Positions 16,150 through 24,106 are shown, counted from the first letter of the stretch. The stretch: 35,825 bases of DNA from Nitrolancea sp040255925 (GCA_040255925.1 JBDZVX010000010.1:1-35825); one strand, 5' to 3'. The notes: generated by a model from the letters alone, not told the origin. Translations and numbers: made by a program.

Positions 16150-17146
16150 TGCCGTGGCCGCGCTGATGGCAGCCCTCGTGGTGATGCTGGTTGGTGCCTG
16201 TGGCGGTGGGAACACTGATACCAGCACCCAGGGTCCTGTAAACCTACCCCTTACTTCCTCGGTCCCCGATGCGCCTGGGACGCTGGTCTGGAGCAGCGGG
16301 AACACCATCCAGGCGATGGAGCCGGCGACCGGCAAGCGTACAAGGTTGGCAACCCTGCCGGAGAATCGCTATTTCGCCTCTCCCGCGCTCTCCCCGGATG
16401 GCCGCACAATCGCGGCGGCGACCTTTCAGGTCAAGCCACCCGAGGCGGGCTCGGACCTGTACGTTGTCTCCCGAGATGGGTCAGAGGTTAAGCCACTGGT
16501 GAAGTTCCAGGACGCCGGTGGCAGTCTTGGCTATCCGTCCTGGTCACCCGACGGCGCTTTCATTTATGCCATCGTGAACCCGAGCGCGAGTCCTGAAGGC
16601 GGCTGGATCGTCCGGGTTCCGGTCGGTGGCGGGCCGGTGGAGAAACTGGTCAAGGGGGGCAACTACCCCGTTATTTCGCCGGATGGCAAGACCCTCGTCT
16701 TCACCAAGACCGACGTAGCCGCTCAGACCGGTGAACTCTGGCGGGCGAATCCCGATGGGACCGATGCAAGGCCAATTCCGGGAACCAGGTTTGCCGGCGT
16801 GTTGAGACCCGTCTTCTCGCCGGATGGCGAGGCAATCGGCTTCAGTGCGAACGCGGAGCCGCTCCAGGCCAGCGCGTCGAGCCGGCGCCGGCCGCTCTTT
16901 GGTCCGGCGGTTGCCCTAGCGCACGGCGTACCCTGGGATGCCTGGACGGTCCCCATCGATGGTGGGACACCGGTGCGCCGGAGTAGCATCCGAGAGGATC
17001 AGCCCGTTCTCGCCTGGTCGCCGGATGGGCAATGGCTGGGAATGAATGGCGAGCTGGGCGTCTACCTTATTCGTCTCAGCGACGGCAAGGTCTATCGCAT
17101 CGCCGACCGTGTTGGAACCGGCCTGATTTGGCTCACCAACTCTTGA
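16109..17146 (+). CDS. Beta-propeller (PD40/TolB-like) lipoprotein
   Basis: The 345-residue reading starts at an ATG eight bases after AGGAGGA, inside the last 41 bases of the CopC-CopD gene in another frame. This points to tight co-expression. The N-terminus is a lipoprotein signal with LVGAC as lipobox. The body has repeated blades marked by SPDGRTIA, SPDGAFIY, SPDGKTLVF, SPDGEAIGF and SPDGQWLG, the PD40 pattern. It should sit on the outer face of the membrane. Members are scaffolds or sensors without a fixed ligand. Its overlap with the copper fusion suggests a partner in that system. A weaker alternative start is GTG at 16153, within the signal region. Confidence 0.85.
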   Translation: MFSTTSRVSPRTSSAVAALMAALVVMLVGACGGGNTDTSTQGPVNLPLTSSVPDAPGTLVWSSGNTIQAMEPATGKRTRLATLPENRYFASPALSPDGRTIAAATFQVKPPEAGSDLYVVSRDGSEVKPLVKFQDAGGSLGYPSWSPDGAFIYAIVNPSASPEGGWIVRVPVGGGPVEKLVKGGNYPVISPDGKTLVFTKTDVAAQTGELWRANPDGTDARPIPGTRFAGVLRPVFSPDGEAIGFSANAEPLQASASSRRRPLFGPAVALAHGVPWDAWTVPIDGGTPVRRSSIREDQPVLAWSPDGQWLGMNGELGVYLIRLSDGKVYRIADRVGTGLIWLTNS

Positions 17147-17183
17147 TCGGTGGTGCCGTTCCACCTGCACGTTTCCAATGGAC

Positions 17184-17208
17184 GTGACCCGGACTCAGTC
17201 CGGGTCAC
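17184..17208. terminator. Perfect palindrome between convergent genes, probable bidirectional terminator
   Basis: A 12-bp perfect inverted repeat (GTGACCCGGACT / AGTCCGGGTCAC) around one central base fills the 66-bp gap between the lipoprotein gene (plus) and the second copper fusion (minus). It can form the same hairpin in both transcripts. There is no strong T-run on either side. Confidence 0.6.
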
Positions 17209-17212
17209 CGGT

Positions 17213-19465
17213 TTACGGCGCGGATTCCGGCACGGGATGGCGCAAGCTGCGAACGTAATTGACCAGTTGCCAGATCTCCGTCTCACTAAGCTGATCCGAG
17301 AAGCCAGGCATCGCCGATCCGGGATACCCATTCTCGATCCAGCCGAACATATCTCCATCGGTGTGCGCATCGACGTGTGACGCCGTGAGATCAGCCGGCG
17401 GCGGATTGAGCGTTTGTGCCATTGGGCCGTCGCCGCGACCGTTGGCGCCATGGCAGACGACGCAGTTCGCCTGAAACGTCTTTTCGCCCGCGATGACCGA
17501 TGCCGCACTCATCGGAATGGGATTCTGCACATCCGCACTCGCGGTTTGGGATATCCGGGTTGTCCCCAGCGCGACCGCGCTGATCAGGACGAGCCCGATT
17601 CCGACTTCAGTGAGCGAGGAGCGTTTCCCGGACCGGCGTCGTAGGCCGATCACGAGGGCTACCACGGCTCCACCGGCCGCCAGAATCCCAGCCGCAGCCA
17701 ACATGCCGGAAAACCGGGGTGGCGGGCGAGGGACGCGAGCCTCGGGTGGCGTGCTGCCGATCTCGATCGGTCTCGTCATTCGCCAGTCGTCCTCACCCGG
17801 ACGGCGTACGATAAGTTCCATTTGCCAGGTTCCTACCACGCTGAGCTCGCTGCCAGTGGCGGTGAAGCGGCCGCCCGAACTCGGGTTCAGCTTTATTTCA
17901 CGGATGCCTTCGATGTCCCCCTGACGGGAGACGCGCAACAGCACGTCGGTCTTCTCCGGCAGCTCTCCTCTCTCCAGTCCGATCGCCGCGTCGTACCGGT
18001 TGAGTCCCACAGCCGCCGGCGCCACCCGGACGGTCGCATGCACGCCTTGGTCAAAGACGTGGAAGGAGGATTGTCCGACTTGCGAGGTCAGCACTTCCCG
18101 CGCGGTCGGGAGACTCGTGAGCAGCCCGACCACGACCAGGACCGCGATGCCGACGATTGCTTCAGCCGTCACGGTGCGCCCGAACTGTGTCCCGTTTTTT
18201 GCATCGTGCTGGAGCCGTGGTCCGATGATCCGGAGGTTGACGGCTCCGAGGATCAGTAACGGGATGAGTAACCCCAGCTTGACCAACAGCGTGCGTCCAT
18301 AGGATGTGTCCAGGAGCGCGGGGAGGTTGCCGATCTGGAGCCAGCTCGCGTAGAACCCGGTAACCGAGAGGACGATGACGCTCGCGATCGCTAGGGTGGA
18401 GAACCGGGGGATCGCCGTAGCATACATGGATCGGCGCTGGGCAGCCGGGATTCCCCGTGTGGCCAACACCAGGGACACGGCGAGCGCCAGCAGTCCGCCC
18501 ACCCACGCGCTGGTCGCGAGGAGATGGAGCCAGTCGGCGGCGATCGCTGCGGGACGGCCGTTCGGCTGCGCGGCGGCGTGGCTGATCAACGCGAAGGGCG
18601 CGAGCGTTAGGACCCCGATCACACTGGCCAGCCGCCAGGACCGGCTGCCATCGCTACCATTCCAGAGCGCCCGCCGACTGAGCACGAGACCCAGGACAAC
18701 CAGGAGCACGATGCGGATTAACCAGATGCGCCCGTAGTTGGTGTCGCGGAGGACGTTCCCGATCGACGCGATGGACGGCGTGATGGCAATGACCATACCT
18801 TGGACTACCAGCGCGATGAAGCTTCCGATCACGCCGATTGCCACACTGGCGAGCGCAAGGCGACGGATTGACCGGGTGATCACGTCGCGTCGAGGTCCGC
18901 TAAGCGACGTGCTGCTTGGAAGGATGACCCACCGCCAGCAGAGCAGCGCGCCGACCGCGCCGGTCACGCCGAGAAGGCTCAACCATCGGCCCAGCGTGTT
19001 CAGCCACATTGGCGGGGCCGTGGCCGATACCGTCGCCGGAGGGCTCGGTACCACCACATCAGCCTGGCCACCGATGGTGAAGGGTATGTAACCAGCTTCC
19101 GGATGACCGTCGGCTGCCGAGACGTTACGGTACTGAATCGTATAAGTCCCCTTCGGCAGGTCGCTGGGGAGTGAGAGCGTTATCTGGTTCGGACCACCGC
19201 TCACTTGGCTTTCCTGCGTCGTTACCAGCGTTCCTTCGGAGTCGTAGAGTTGCGCGTAGCTGTATTTGGGCTCGATCGGTTCGGTGAACCAGAGCTGGGC
19301 CGTGGACGGCGGTTCTGGAATCACGGCGTTGGCCTCGGGATCACTGCGGTCGAGAAACGCATGTGCCGAAGCAGTGCCTGTAGTCAGCACCGTAACAAGC
19401 TCGAGAAGGATCAGGAGGAGGGTGGCGCGTGAGCGCCACCCTGAAAAACGTTGTACGGCGGTCAT
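17213..19465 (-). CDS. CopC-CopD-cytochrome c fusion protein (second copy)
   Basis: The 750-residue paralogue of the 919-residue fusion lacks its long YtkA-like insert pair and keeps a shorter beta region. The signal peptide ends ASAHAF, so His begins the mature CopC domain, which also has SAADGHPEAGY. CopD helices (roughly 155-455) include ISHAAA and HLLATSAWVGGL. A short exported beta segment, two helices and a haem c domain follow, with CVVCH at 668-672 and SAMPGF for the axial Met. The stretch GRGDGPMAQTLNPPP is shared with the other copy. No strong ribosome site precedes the ATG, which lies 12 bases after the upstream gene, so coupling to it is likely. The role is inferred as copper uptake or handling with electron transfer. 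Confidence 0.88.
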   Translation of the reverse strand: MTAVQRFSGWRSRATLLLILLELVTVLTTGTASAHAFLDRSDPEANAVIPEPPSTAQLWFTEPIEPKYSYAQLYDSEGTLVTTQESQVSGGPNQITLSLPSDLPKGTYTIQYRNVSAADGHPEAGYIPFTIGGQADVVVPSPPATVSATAPPMWLNTLGRWLSLLGVTGAVGALLCWRWVILPSSTSLSGPRRDVITRSIRRLALASVAIGVIGSFIALVVQGMVIAITPSIASIGNVLRDTNYGRIWLIRIVLLVVLGLVLSRRALWNGSDGSRSWRLASVIGVLTLAPFALISHAAAQPNGRPAAIAADWLHLLATSAWVGGLLALAVSLVLATRGIPAAQRRSMYATAIPRFSTLAIASVIVLSVTGFYASWLQIGNLPALLDTSYGRTLLVKLGLLIPLLILGAVNLRIIGPRLQHDAKNGTQFGRTVTAEAIVGIAVLVVVGLLTSLPTAREVLTSQVGQSSFHVFDQGVHATVRVAPAAVGLNRYDAAIGLERGELPEKTDVLLRVSRQGDIEGIREIKLNPSSGGRFTATGSELSVVGTWQMELIVRRPGEDDWRMTRPIEIGSTPPEARVPRPPPRFSGMLAAAGILAAGGAVVALVIGLRRRSGKRSSLTEVGIGLVLISAVALGTTRISQTASADVQNPIPMSAASVIAGEKTFQANCVVCHGANGRGDGPMAQTLNPPPADLTASHVDAHTDGDMFGWIENGYPGSAMPGFSDQLSETEIWQLVNYVRSLRHPVPESAP

Positions 19466-19477
19466 TGGACGTACCGG

Positions 19478-20131
19478 CTAGTCGCCCGCGTGCCGGGGCG
19501 CAATCCGCGCTTGGCCGGAGTTGGTTGCCCGGGCTCCGCGCGCAGCCATCAGTCCGGTGATCCCCAGGATCACCCCCAACACGCCGACGCCAAGGCCAGC
19601 CAAGCCATACATCTTGGCGCTGTCGGCCGCGGCACTTGCGTTTGTCGCGGTTTCCGCAACCTTCCCAACAGGCTCCACCTTGGTTGGGAAGCTGATCGCC
19701 GTGCGAGAGCCGACCTCGGAGAATGTCGTGGGACTACTCGTGAATGTCTCGGCGACCGGCTGGTTTTCGATCGTGCCGGAGACGTGGAAGGTGTAGGCCC
19801 CTTCCCCGGTCGGAATGAAGTTTGACTTATACGACCCCGGCTTGTTGAAGACCGGCGTGATCTCCAGTGGCATGGTTTGACTTCCGAAAGTGACCTCGCC
19901 CTTGAGTGTCTTTTCCAGTCCCTCGACCGGCGTGCCCTGGTCGCCGTGACCCTTGTTCACGCGAAGGTCAAGGCCGTTCGGCTCTTCGACGATAGCCGGT
20001 TCATTGAGGAATCCGACGGTGAACTCATAGTCACCGATCATCCGGTGTTCGTGGGCACTGGCGGCTCCGATGCTCGTCACCAGGATGGCGATCGCGGCGA
20101 ATACCGCCAACGTGAACTTCATGGTACGCAT
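19478..20131 (-). CDS. Secreted, C-terminally anchored protein of copper cluster (HEH N-terminus)
   Basis: The 217-residue protein starts seven bases after GAAGGAG. A signal peptide ends in ASA, so the mature protein would start HEHRMIGDYEF, an N-terminal His arrangement reminiscent of CopC. A beta-rich domain follows (FTVGFLNEP, LKGEVTFGSQ, SYKSNFIPTGEGAYTFHVSG), Ig-like and similar in feel to YtkA/FixH-type domains. A C-terminal helix (about 174-195) with a basic end anchors it. It lies 12 bases before the second copper fusion and holds the place that CopC has in the plus arm. A metal-binding or chaperone role is an inference from the N-terminus and neighbours. I do not recognise a named family. 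Confidence 0.72.
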   Translation of the reverse strand: MRTMKFTLAVFAAIAILVTSIGAASAHEHRMIGDYEFTVGFLNEPAIVEEPNGLDLRVNKGHGDQGTPVEGLEKTLKGEVTFGSQTMPLEITPVFNKPGSYKSNFIPTGEGAYTFHVSGTIENQPVAETFTSSPTTFSEVGSRTAISFPTKVEPVGKVAETATNASAAADSAKMYGLAGLGVGVLGVILGITGLMAARGARATNSGQARIAPRHAGD

Positions 20132-20272
20132 CGACGTTCTCCTTCTCGATCGTTCGGTTCATGGGCAAGCAGGCTCAATCGTCTGCTCGCCTCTCTGGAA
20201 CAACTGGATTGCCCCATCCGGCGCCGACCGAAGGGCCTCGCCGTGGGGGTGTCAACGCAGGACCGGTGGTGG

Positions 20273-20719
20273 CTATCCCTGCGGTCGAGGAGGAGGTGGT
20301 TCCGGTGACGTTGCCAGGCCAACGAGGGCCGGAAGGCTGAGGAGCAAAGCCCACGTGATGGCGCCGCTCAGGTTCCAGGGAGCGAGCGCGGATGGATTGG
20401 CGAACGGCTGGTCGGTGGAAAACGATACCGTCAAACCGCGGATCACCGGACCGCTATCGCTGGAAACGCCAGCGGCCGCCGCGTGTAGGTCGGAACCATG
20501 CGCGAGGTCCGTAGCCGCGTATCCGTCGTCGTGGTGATGTTGCGGAATCAGAAAGAGCGAGTGCGGGTGGGCGATATCGCTGCCGCACCGGCAATCAGTC
20601 GGGACATTTAACAGTCCGATGACCGTGAGCAGAACAATGAGCAAGCTTGCGGTTGATCGAACGATCAACCGGAGCGGAGCCCATGAATGTTTGTTGAACC
20701 CCACGACCATAGACGCCAT
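20273..20719 (-). CDS. Small His-rich membrane protein, start of second copper arm
   Basis: The 148-residue protein has a first helix (about 20-40). A soluble section follows with CRC, HPH and a QHHHDDG cluster plus further His residues, then a second helix (about 118-136) and a Pro-rich end (PEPPPPRPQG). The start could be ATG 20719 or 20710; neither has a good ribosome site. The plan of helix, His cluster, helix and proline tail matches the protein at 12213-12656, though sequence identity is low by eye. It is first in the minus arm, 141 bases before the HEH protein, and divergent from the nickel/cobalt permease. A metal-binding or buffering role is inferred. Confidence 0.58.
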   Translation of the reverse strand: MASMVVGFNKHSWAPLRLIVRSTASLLIVLLTVIGLLNVPTDCRCGSDIAHPHSLFLIPQHHHDDGYAATDLAHGSDLHAAAAGVSSDSGPVIRGLTVSFSTDQPFANPSALAPWNLSGAITWALLLSLPALVGLATSPEPPPPRPQG

Positions 20720-20952
20720 AGCATCGACTTGTACGAGGACGACCCACTACCGCTAGTCTATTGTATCTACGGCGAAAAGGGTGACGCGGATGTCCAGCGC
20801 CACAAACCTCACCCATCCAAACGCCGCCGTCGTCCGTAATGCAACTGGTGGTAGACGCAAGCGTTTGCAACTGCAATACTCTTGCACCGGGATCACCGAA
20901 TTTGCTCGGGGAGATTGGGTTCCGCTCCGCGGCTGCGCGAGGAGGGCTATCA

Positions 20953-22026
20953 GTGGCGTCGGCTTACGAAACGATTTCCAATGCGTTCGATCGTGGCGAA
21001 CGGCGGCGGCTTGGTGGGCTCTTCGGAATCGTTGCGTTGATGCATCTGGTCGGTTGGGGCGTCATGCTCGTCTACGTCGCGCCCCAGTACCCGGCGATGC
21101 TGGGGTTGGCCGGGCTTGCCTACACCTTCGGCCTCCGGCACGCCTTCGATGCCGATCACATCTCGGCCATTGATAACACAACCCGGAAACTCCTGCAGGA
21201 CGGACAGAAGCCGATGGGTGTCGGCTTCTTTTTTTCCCTCGGGCACTCGTCGGTCGTCCTGCTGATTACTTTAGCATTGGGCCTGGCGGTTCAGTTCGTG
21301 GTCCGCTCGGTTGAAGCCGAGGGGAGCGGACTCAAGTACACCGGCAGCCTCATCGGCACGACCGTCTCCGGGACATTTCTCGTTTTGATCGGTGTGCTCA
21401 ATCTGATCGTCCTGCTCGATACCTACCGTGTGTATCAGGCCATGAAGCGTGGTACGTATGACTCGGCGGCCCTGGAGCATGAACTGACGTCGGGTGGGTT
21501 GATGAGCCGTATCTTTGGGCGGCTTTTCAAGCTGATCAAGTCGAGCTGGCAAATGTACCCGATCGGGTTCCTCTTCGGACTCGGCTTTGACACCGCGACC
21601 GAGGTAGGGCTTCTGGCTATTTCGGCTGGTTCAGCGGCGCAACACCTGCCGCTGGTCGCGGTACTGACCCTCCCGATCATCTTCGCGGCCGGCATGTCCT
21701 TGCTGGATACCGCTGATGGAGCCTTTATGGCGAAGGCGTATTCCTGGGCCTTCACGAACCCGATTCGGAAGATCTACTACAACCTCACAGTCACCGGGTT
21801 ATCGGTATTCGTCGCGCTGTTCGTTGGCGGCATTGAGCTTCTGCAGATCTTCAGCGAGGAGTTTGGCCTGGCGGGCGGTCCTTGGGATGTCATCAATGGA
21901 ATCGATTTCAACCTGATGGGTTTCATCATCGTCGGCGTATTCTTCCTCACCTGGATCGTGGCCCTGGTGGTCTGGAAAACCCTCCATATCGAGGAGCGCT
22001 GGGGCACTATGGTCGAGAGTGACTAA
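20953..22026 (+). CDS. NiCoT-family nickel/cobalt permease
   Basis: The start is GTG at 20953, preceded by GAGGAGGG with a normal gap; this removes 38 unconvincing residues of the longer frame. The 357-residue protein has about eight helices. It carries the family signature RHAFDADHISAIDN in the second helix (HX4DH), FFFSLGHSSVV, and GFDTATEVGLL further on. NiCoT carriers bring Ni(II) or Co(II) into the cell at high affinity for urease, hydrogenase or cobalamin. Metal preference cannot be read from sequence, and no nickel enzyme is in the window. The upstream 230 bases are shared with the divergent His-rich gene and contain repeated TGCAACT/TTGCA-like words that could be an operator. Confidence 0.92.
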   Translation: MASAYETISNAFDRGERRRLGGLFGIVALMHLVGWGVMLVYVAPQYPAMLGLAGLAYTFGLRHAFDADHISAIDNTTRKLLQDGQKPMGVGFFFSLGHSSVVLLITLALGLAVQFVVRSVEAEGSGLKYTGSLIGTTVSGTFLVLIGVLNLIVLLDTYRVYQAMKRGTYDSAALEHELTSGGLMSRIFGRLFKLIKSSWQMYPIGFLFGLGFDTATEVGLLAISAGSAAQHLPLVAVLTLPIIFAAGMSLLDTADGAFMAKAYSWAFTNPIRKIYYNLTVTGLSVFVALFVGGIELLQIFSEEFGLAGGPWDVINGIDFNLMGFIIVGVFFLTWIVALVVWKTLHIEERWGTMVESD

Positions 22027-22245
22027 CGGGACGGCAAGTGATCCGACCGCCACGGTCTCTTGGCCGCGTCCCCAATGGCGTTGCCATGATTGGACGGGCT
22101 GGCGACGGCAGGGTAGTGGTACCTGGCGGAGCATTCGCCGGGTGGTGACGGCTACAAGAGGTTATTTTGCCGGGCCGGACTGGCTGAACCTGTCCTCTCG
22201 TGCGGTATAGTTAGCTGGTTCAATGTGTTACGGGAGGGGGATCAG

Positions 22246-22422
22246 ATGCGGGCGATCGAGTGTAAGTGTGGTGAGCAGTTGTTAGGCTCCGATGACGAAG
22301 AACTGTTCCGAGAGTACCGAAACCACGCGGCGCTTGTCCATAACGAGGATCAGCCTGCCGATCAGCAGATCCGCGGGATGATTGCCGTTCGTGCCTACGA
22401 TGCGGAGCCGCCGAGGCGATAA
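22246..22422 (+). CDS. Small protein, DUF1059-like
   Basis: The 58-residue protein starts after GGGAGGGGG. It begins MRAIECKCGEQLLG, then DDEELFREYRNHAALVH, resembling DUF1059-type small proteins in which a Cys/His strand pair precedes a helix ending in a conserved HxxxVH. The two Cys and two His could bind a metal. An in-frame ATG at 22225 would overlap the ribosome site. Function unknown. Confidence 0.65.
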   Translation: MRAIECKCGEQLLGSDDEELFREYRNHAALVHNEDQPADQQIRGMIAVRAYDAEPPRR

Positions 22423-22500
22423 TCCGCCTCCGCGGCCCCCTTTTCTGACGTCCACGAACACCGATTCCGAGTTTGCCGCCAGGAGATAGTGACTGCATCT

Positions 22501-22791
22501 ATGAGTGGATATAGTGACCGCATAGATCCCGCTCAAAAACTTGAGAACGAGCAATGGCGGCTGCGATGGCTCCGGCGCCTTCGCGCGTTTCGGCTTTTTA
22601 GCGCAAAGACCGTCGAAGAGGCGGAGGAGAGCGTTCGCCGCCTGGAGCAAGGATCGACCTCTAGGATTAAAGAAGTCTCACGCGGCAAGCCAATTCCTAA
22701 GGAGCCAACCCCGTCCAAAGCGGCAGGAAGTTCGAACTCCCGGACGAAGTCGACCAGCAGGAAGTCGTCCAAGCGGCGTTCCTCCCGGTAG
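22501..22791 (+). CDS. Small basic protein with Lys/Ser/Arg-rich tail
   Basis: The 96-residue protein has a helical first half, with EQWRLRWLRRLRAFRLF followed by a VEEAEESVRRLE helix. Its low-complexity tail is made of Lys, Ser, Arg and Pro ending KSSKRRSSR, like histone-type or nucleic-acid-binding tails. Start choice is uncertain: AGGAG (22481-22485) is only three bases before an in-frame GTG at 22489 and 15 bases before this ATG. No family is recognised. Nucleic-acid binding is a guess from charge. Confidence 0.5.
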   Translation: MSGYSDRIDPAQKLENEQWRLRWLRRLRAFRLFSAKTVEEAEESVRRLEQGSTSRIKEVSRGKPIPKEPTPSKAAGSSNSRTKSTSRKSSKRRSSR

Positions 22792-23161
22792 CGCGGCGGT
22801 CGCCACGGAATGGTGCGGACGGCTGCCGCGTGGCATTAACCCCCTATATCGGCCGGTTCTTGATGCTGTTTGAACTCGGCCTGGATATGGCTCAGTCACC
22901 ACGCTCAACCTCACCATCATCCGCATGCTCCCCGTCATCCTGAACGAAGTGAGGGATCTCCAAAAGATGCTTCGCTGGCGCTCAGCATGACGGGCGTTGC
23001 TTCGTCGGCTCCTCGATACAACCAGCCTTCGCTAGCCTCATCACCTTAACCTGGAGTCTTCAACCCCGTGCGGACGTGAAGGGTGGGCACGGCCCTTGCA
23101 GCCCGCGAATGTAATGGGATCAGCGCGAGTATTTTCGTGTCAAACGAGGGAGATCGCCGCC
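22792..23161. other. Intergenic region carrying a palindromic repeat
   Basis: These 370 bases have no supportable gene. They hold the palindromic repeat listed at 22931-22994 and, at the right edge, the GAGGGAG ribosome site for the gene at 23162. The rest shows no RNA gene or terminator that I can support. Confidence 0.5.
22931..22994. repeat. Copy of widespread palindromic intergenic repeat (CCGTCATCCTGA... type)
   Basis: The left end CCCGTCATCCTGAACGAAG and the right end CGCTCAGCATGACGGG are inverted with imperfections around a central GGATCTCCAAAAGATGC. This matches the GTCATCCTGAGCGAAGCGAAGGATCT style repeat I know from intergenic regions of many unrelated bacteria, including Chloroflexota. 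It can fold into one long imperfect hairpin. No target-site duplication was identified. Confidence 0.75.
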
Positions 23162-23398
23162 ATGACCACCGGTCGATCGCCAATCCGGACGGGAATGCAG
23201 GTCGTCGGAGACGATGGCCGGGAAGTCGGACGGGTCGAAGATGTTCACGACTTCGACTTCATTATGAACCGTCCGGATCGACCGGCGATCTACGTGCCGT
23301 TCATGGCGGTTGGGCAGGTGTCCGATGACCTGGTGACGCTCAATATTCCGGCGGATGAGGTAGACACGCAAGATTGGGCCGAGGCGCCAGTCGAATGA
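23162..23398 (+). CDS. Small PRC-barrel-like protein, DUF2171-type (first of pair)
   Basis: The ATG at 23162 lies behind GAGGGAG and gives 78 residues. The core IRTGMQVVGDDGREVGRVEDV, then IYVPFMAVGQVSDDLVTLNIPADEV, matches the plan of DUF2171/PRC-barrel small proteins, a six-stranded barrel beginning with GMxVxxxDGxxVGxVxxV. The in-frame ATG at 23096 adds unsupported residues. The next gene, 39 bases on, is a paralogue. Function unknown; PRC barrels often bind RNA or membrane protein partners. Confidence 0.7.
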   Translation: MTTGRSPIRTGMQVVGDDGREVGRVEDVHDFDFIMNRPDRPAIYVPFMAVGQVSDDLVTLNIPADEVDTQDWAEAPVE

Positions 23399-23437
23399 TG
23401 GTTAGCCGGTGTGCTGATCTGGAAGGAAGGAGATGCC

Positions 23438-23692
23438 GTGACTGTCGATCGGACCCAGGTGCGGATGGGTATGGAAGTGATCACGTCAGACGACGTGGTG
23501 ATTGGGAGTGTGGAGGCGGTTCAGGAGCTGGGCTTCCGGGTCAAGCGGCCCTACCTCCCGGACGTCAGGCTTCCGTACGCAGCCGCCCATGACGTGACCG
23601 GCGGCCAGGTCTGGCTTGGGATCCCAAATAATGAGGTCGATCACGTCGACTGGCCGAATCCGCCGGTCGGCGATGTCTGGCCGGACGTGTAG
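23438..23692 (+). CDS. Small PRC-barrel-like protein, DUF2171-type (second of pair)
   Basis: The start is GTG at 23438, just after GGAAGGAG; an earlier in-frame GTG at 23411 lacks such a site. The 84-residue protein repeats the plan of its neighbour: VRMGMEVITSDDVVIGSVEAV, a variable middle, then VWLGIPNNEVDHVDWP. It forms a tandem duplicate with the gene at 23162, with about 40 bases between. Role unknown. Confidence 0.7.
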   Translation: MTVDRTQVRMGMEVITSDDVVIGSVEAVQELGFRVKRPYLPDVRLPYAAAHDVTGGQVWLGIPNNEVDHVDWPNPPVGDVWPDV

Positions 23693-23707
23693 GCCCGTGG
23701 TTAGCTG

Positions 23708-24106
23708 TCAGGACTCGACCTGCCGGTAGAATCGGAAGCTGAACCAGTGCTCACCTTGTGGTAACGGTTTCCAGCCCGCGGCCATGAGCGCCTGAACCAC
23801 CTCCGCTAACGCCGCGTTGGCACGAGGATCGCTGGCATCGATAGGGATCGGATAGCCAGGCGTGGCAGGGAAGGTTCCGGAGCGCGCCGCAGCATACTTG
23901 CCCCGGGGGCCGGTCGCGTCGGCGACGAAGTGAAAGTCGGTGATAAGCCAGGCGATACCGGTACCCTCGCTCGTGATCTCACACGTCTCCCACTCTTCCC
24001 ACTGGCCCTCCAGGTGCTTATCACCGTCCGAGCTTGAGTGGTGCCCGCTGTCAGGACAGGAGTCCGATTCGCCCGGAAACCAGCGGCCGCATTGGAGACA
24101 CTGCAC
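23708..24106 (-). CDS. Small protein with N-terminal zinc-finger-like motif
   Basis: The start is GTG at 24106 after a GAGAGGG site. The 132-residue protein opens MQCLQCGRWF, then a second Cys and His group (SCPDSGHH), a likely one-zinc knuckle. A WEEWETCEIT strand and a C-terminal alpha/beta part follow, with ALAEVVQALMAAGWKPL and WFSFRFYR. No membrane segment. I do not recognise the family. The C-terminal half, in which a helix ending AGW precedes a Trp/Phe strand, reads as a real fold. It is the only minus-strand gene in this small-protein stretch. Confidence 0.6.
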   Translation of the reverse strand: MQCLQCGRWFPGESDSCPDSGHHSSSDGDKHLEGQWEEWETCEITSEGTGIAWLITDFHFVADATGPRGKYAAARSGTFPATPGYPIPIDASDPRANAALAEVVQALMAAGWKPLPQGEHWFSFRFYRQVES

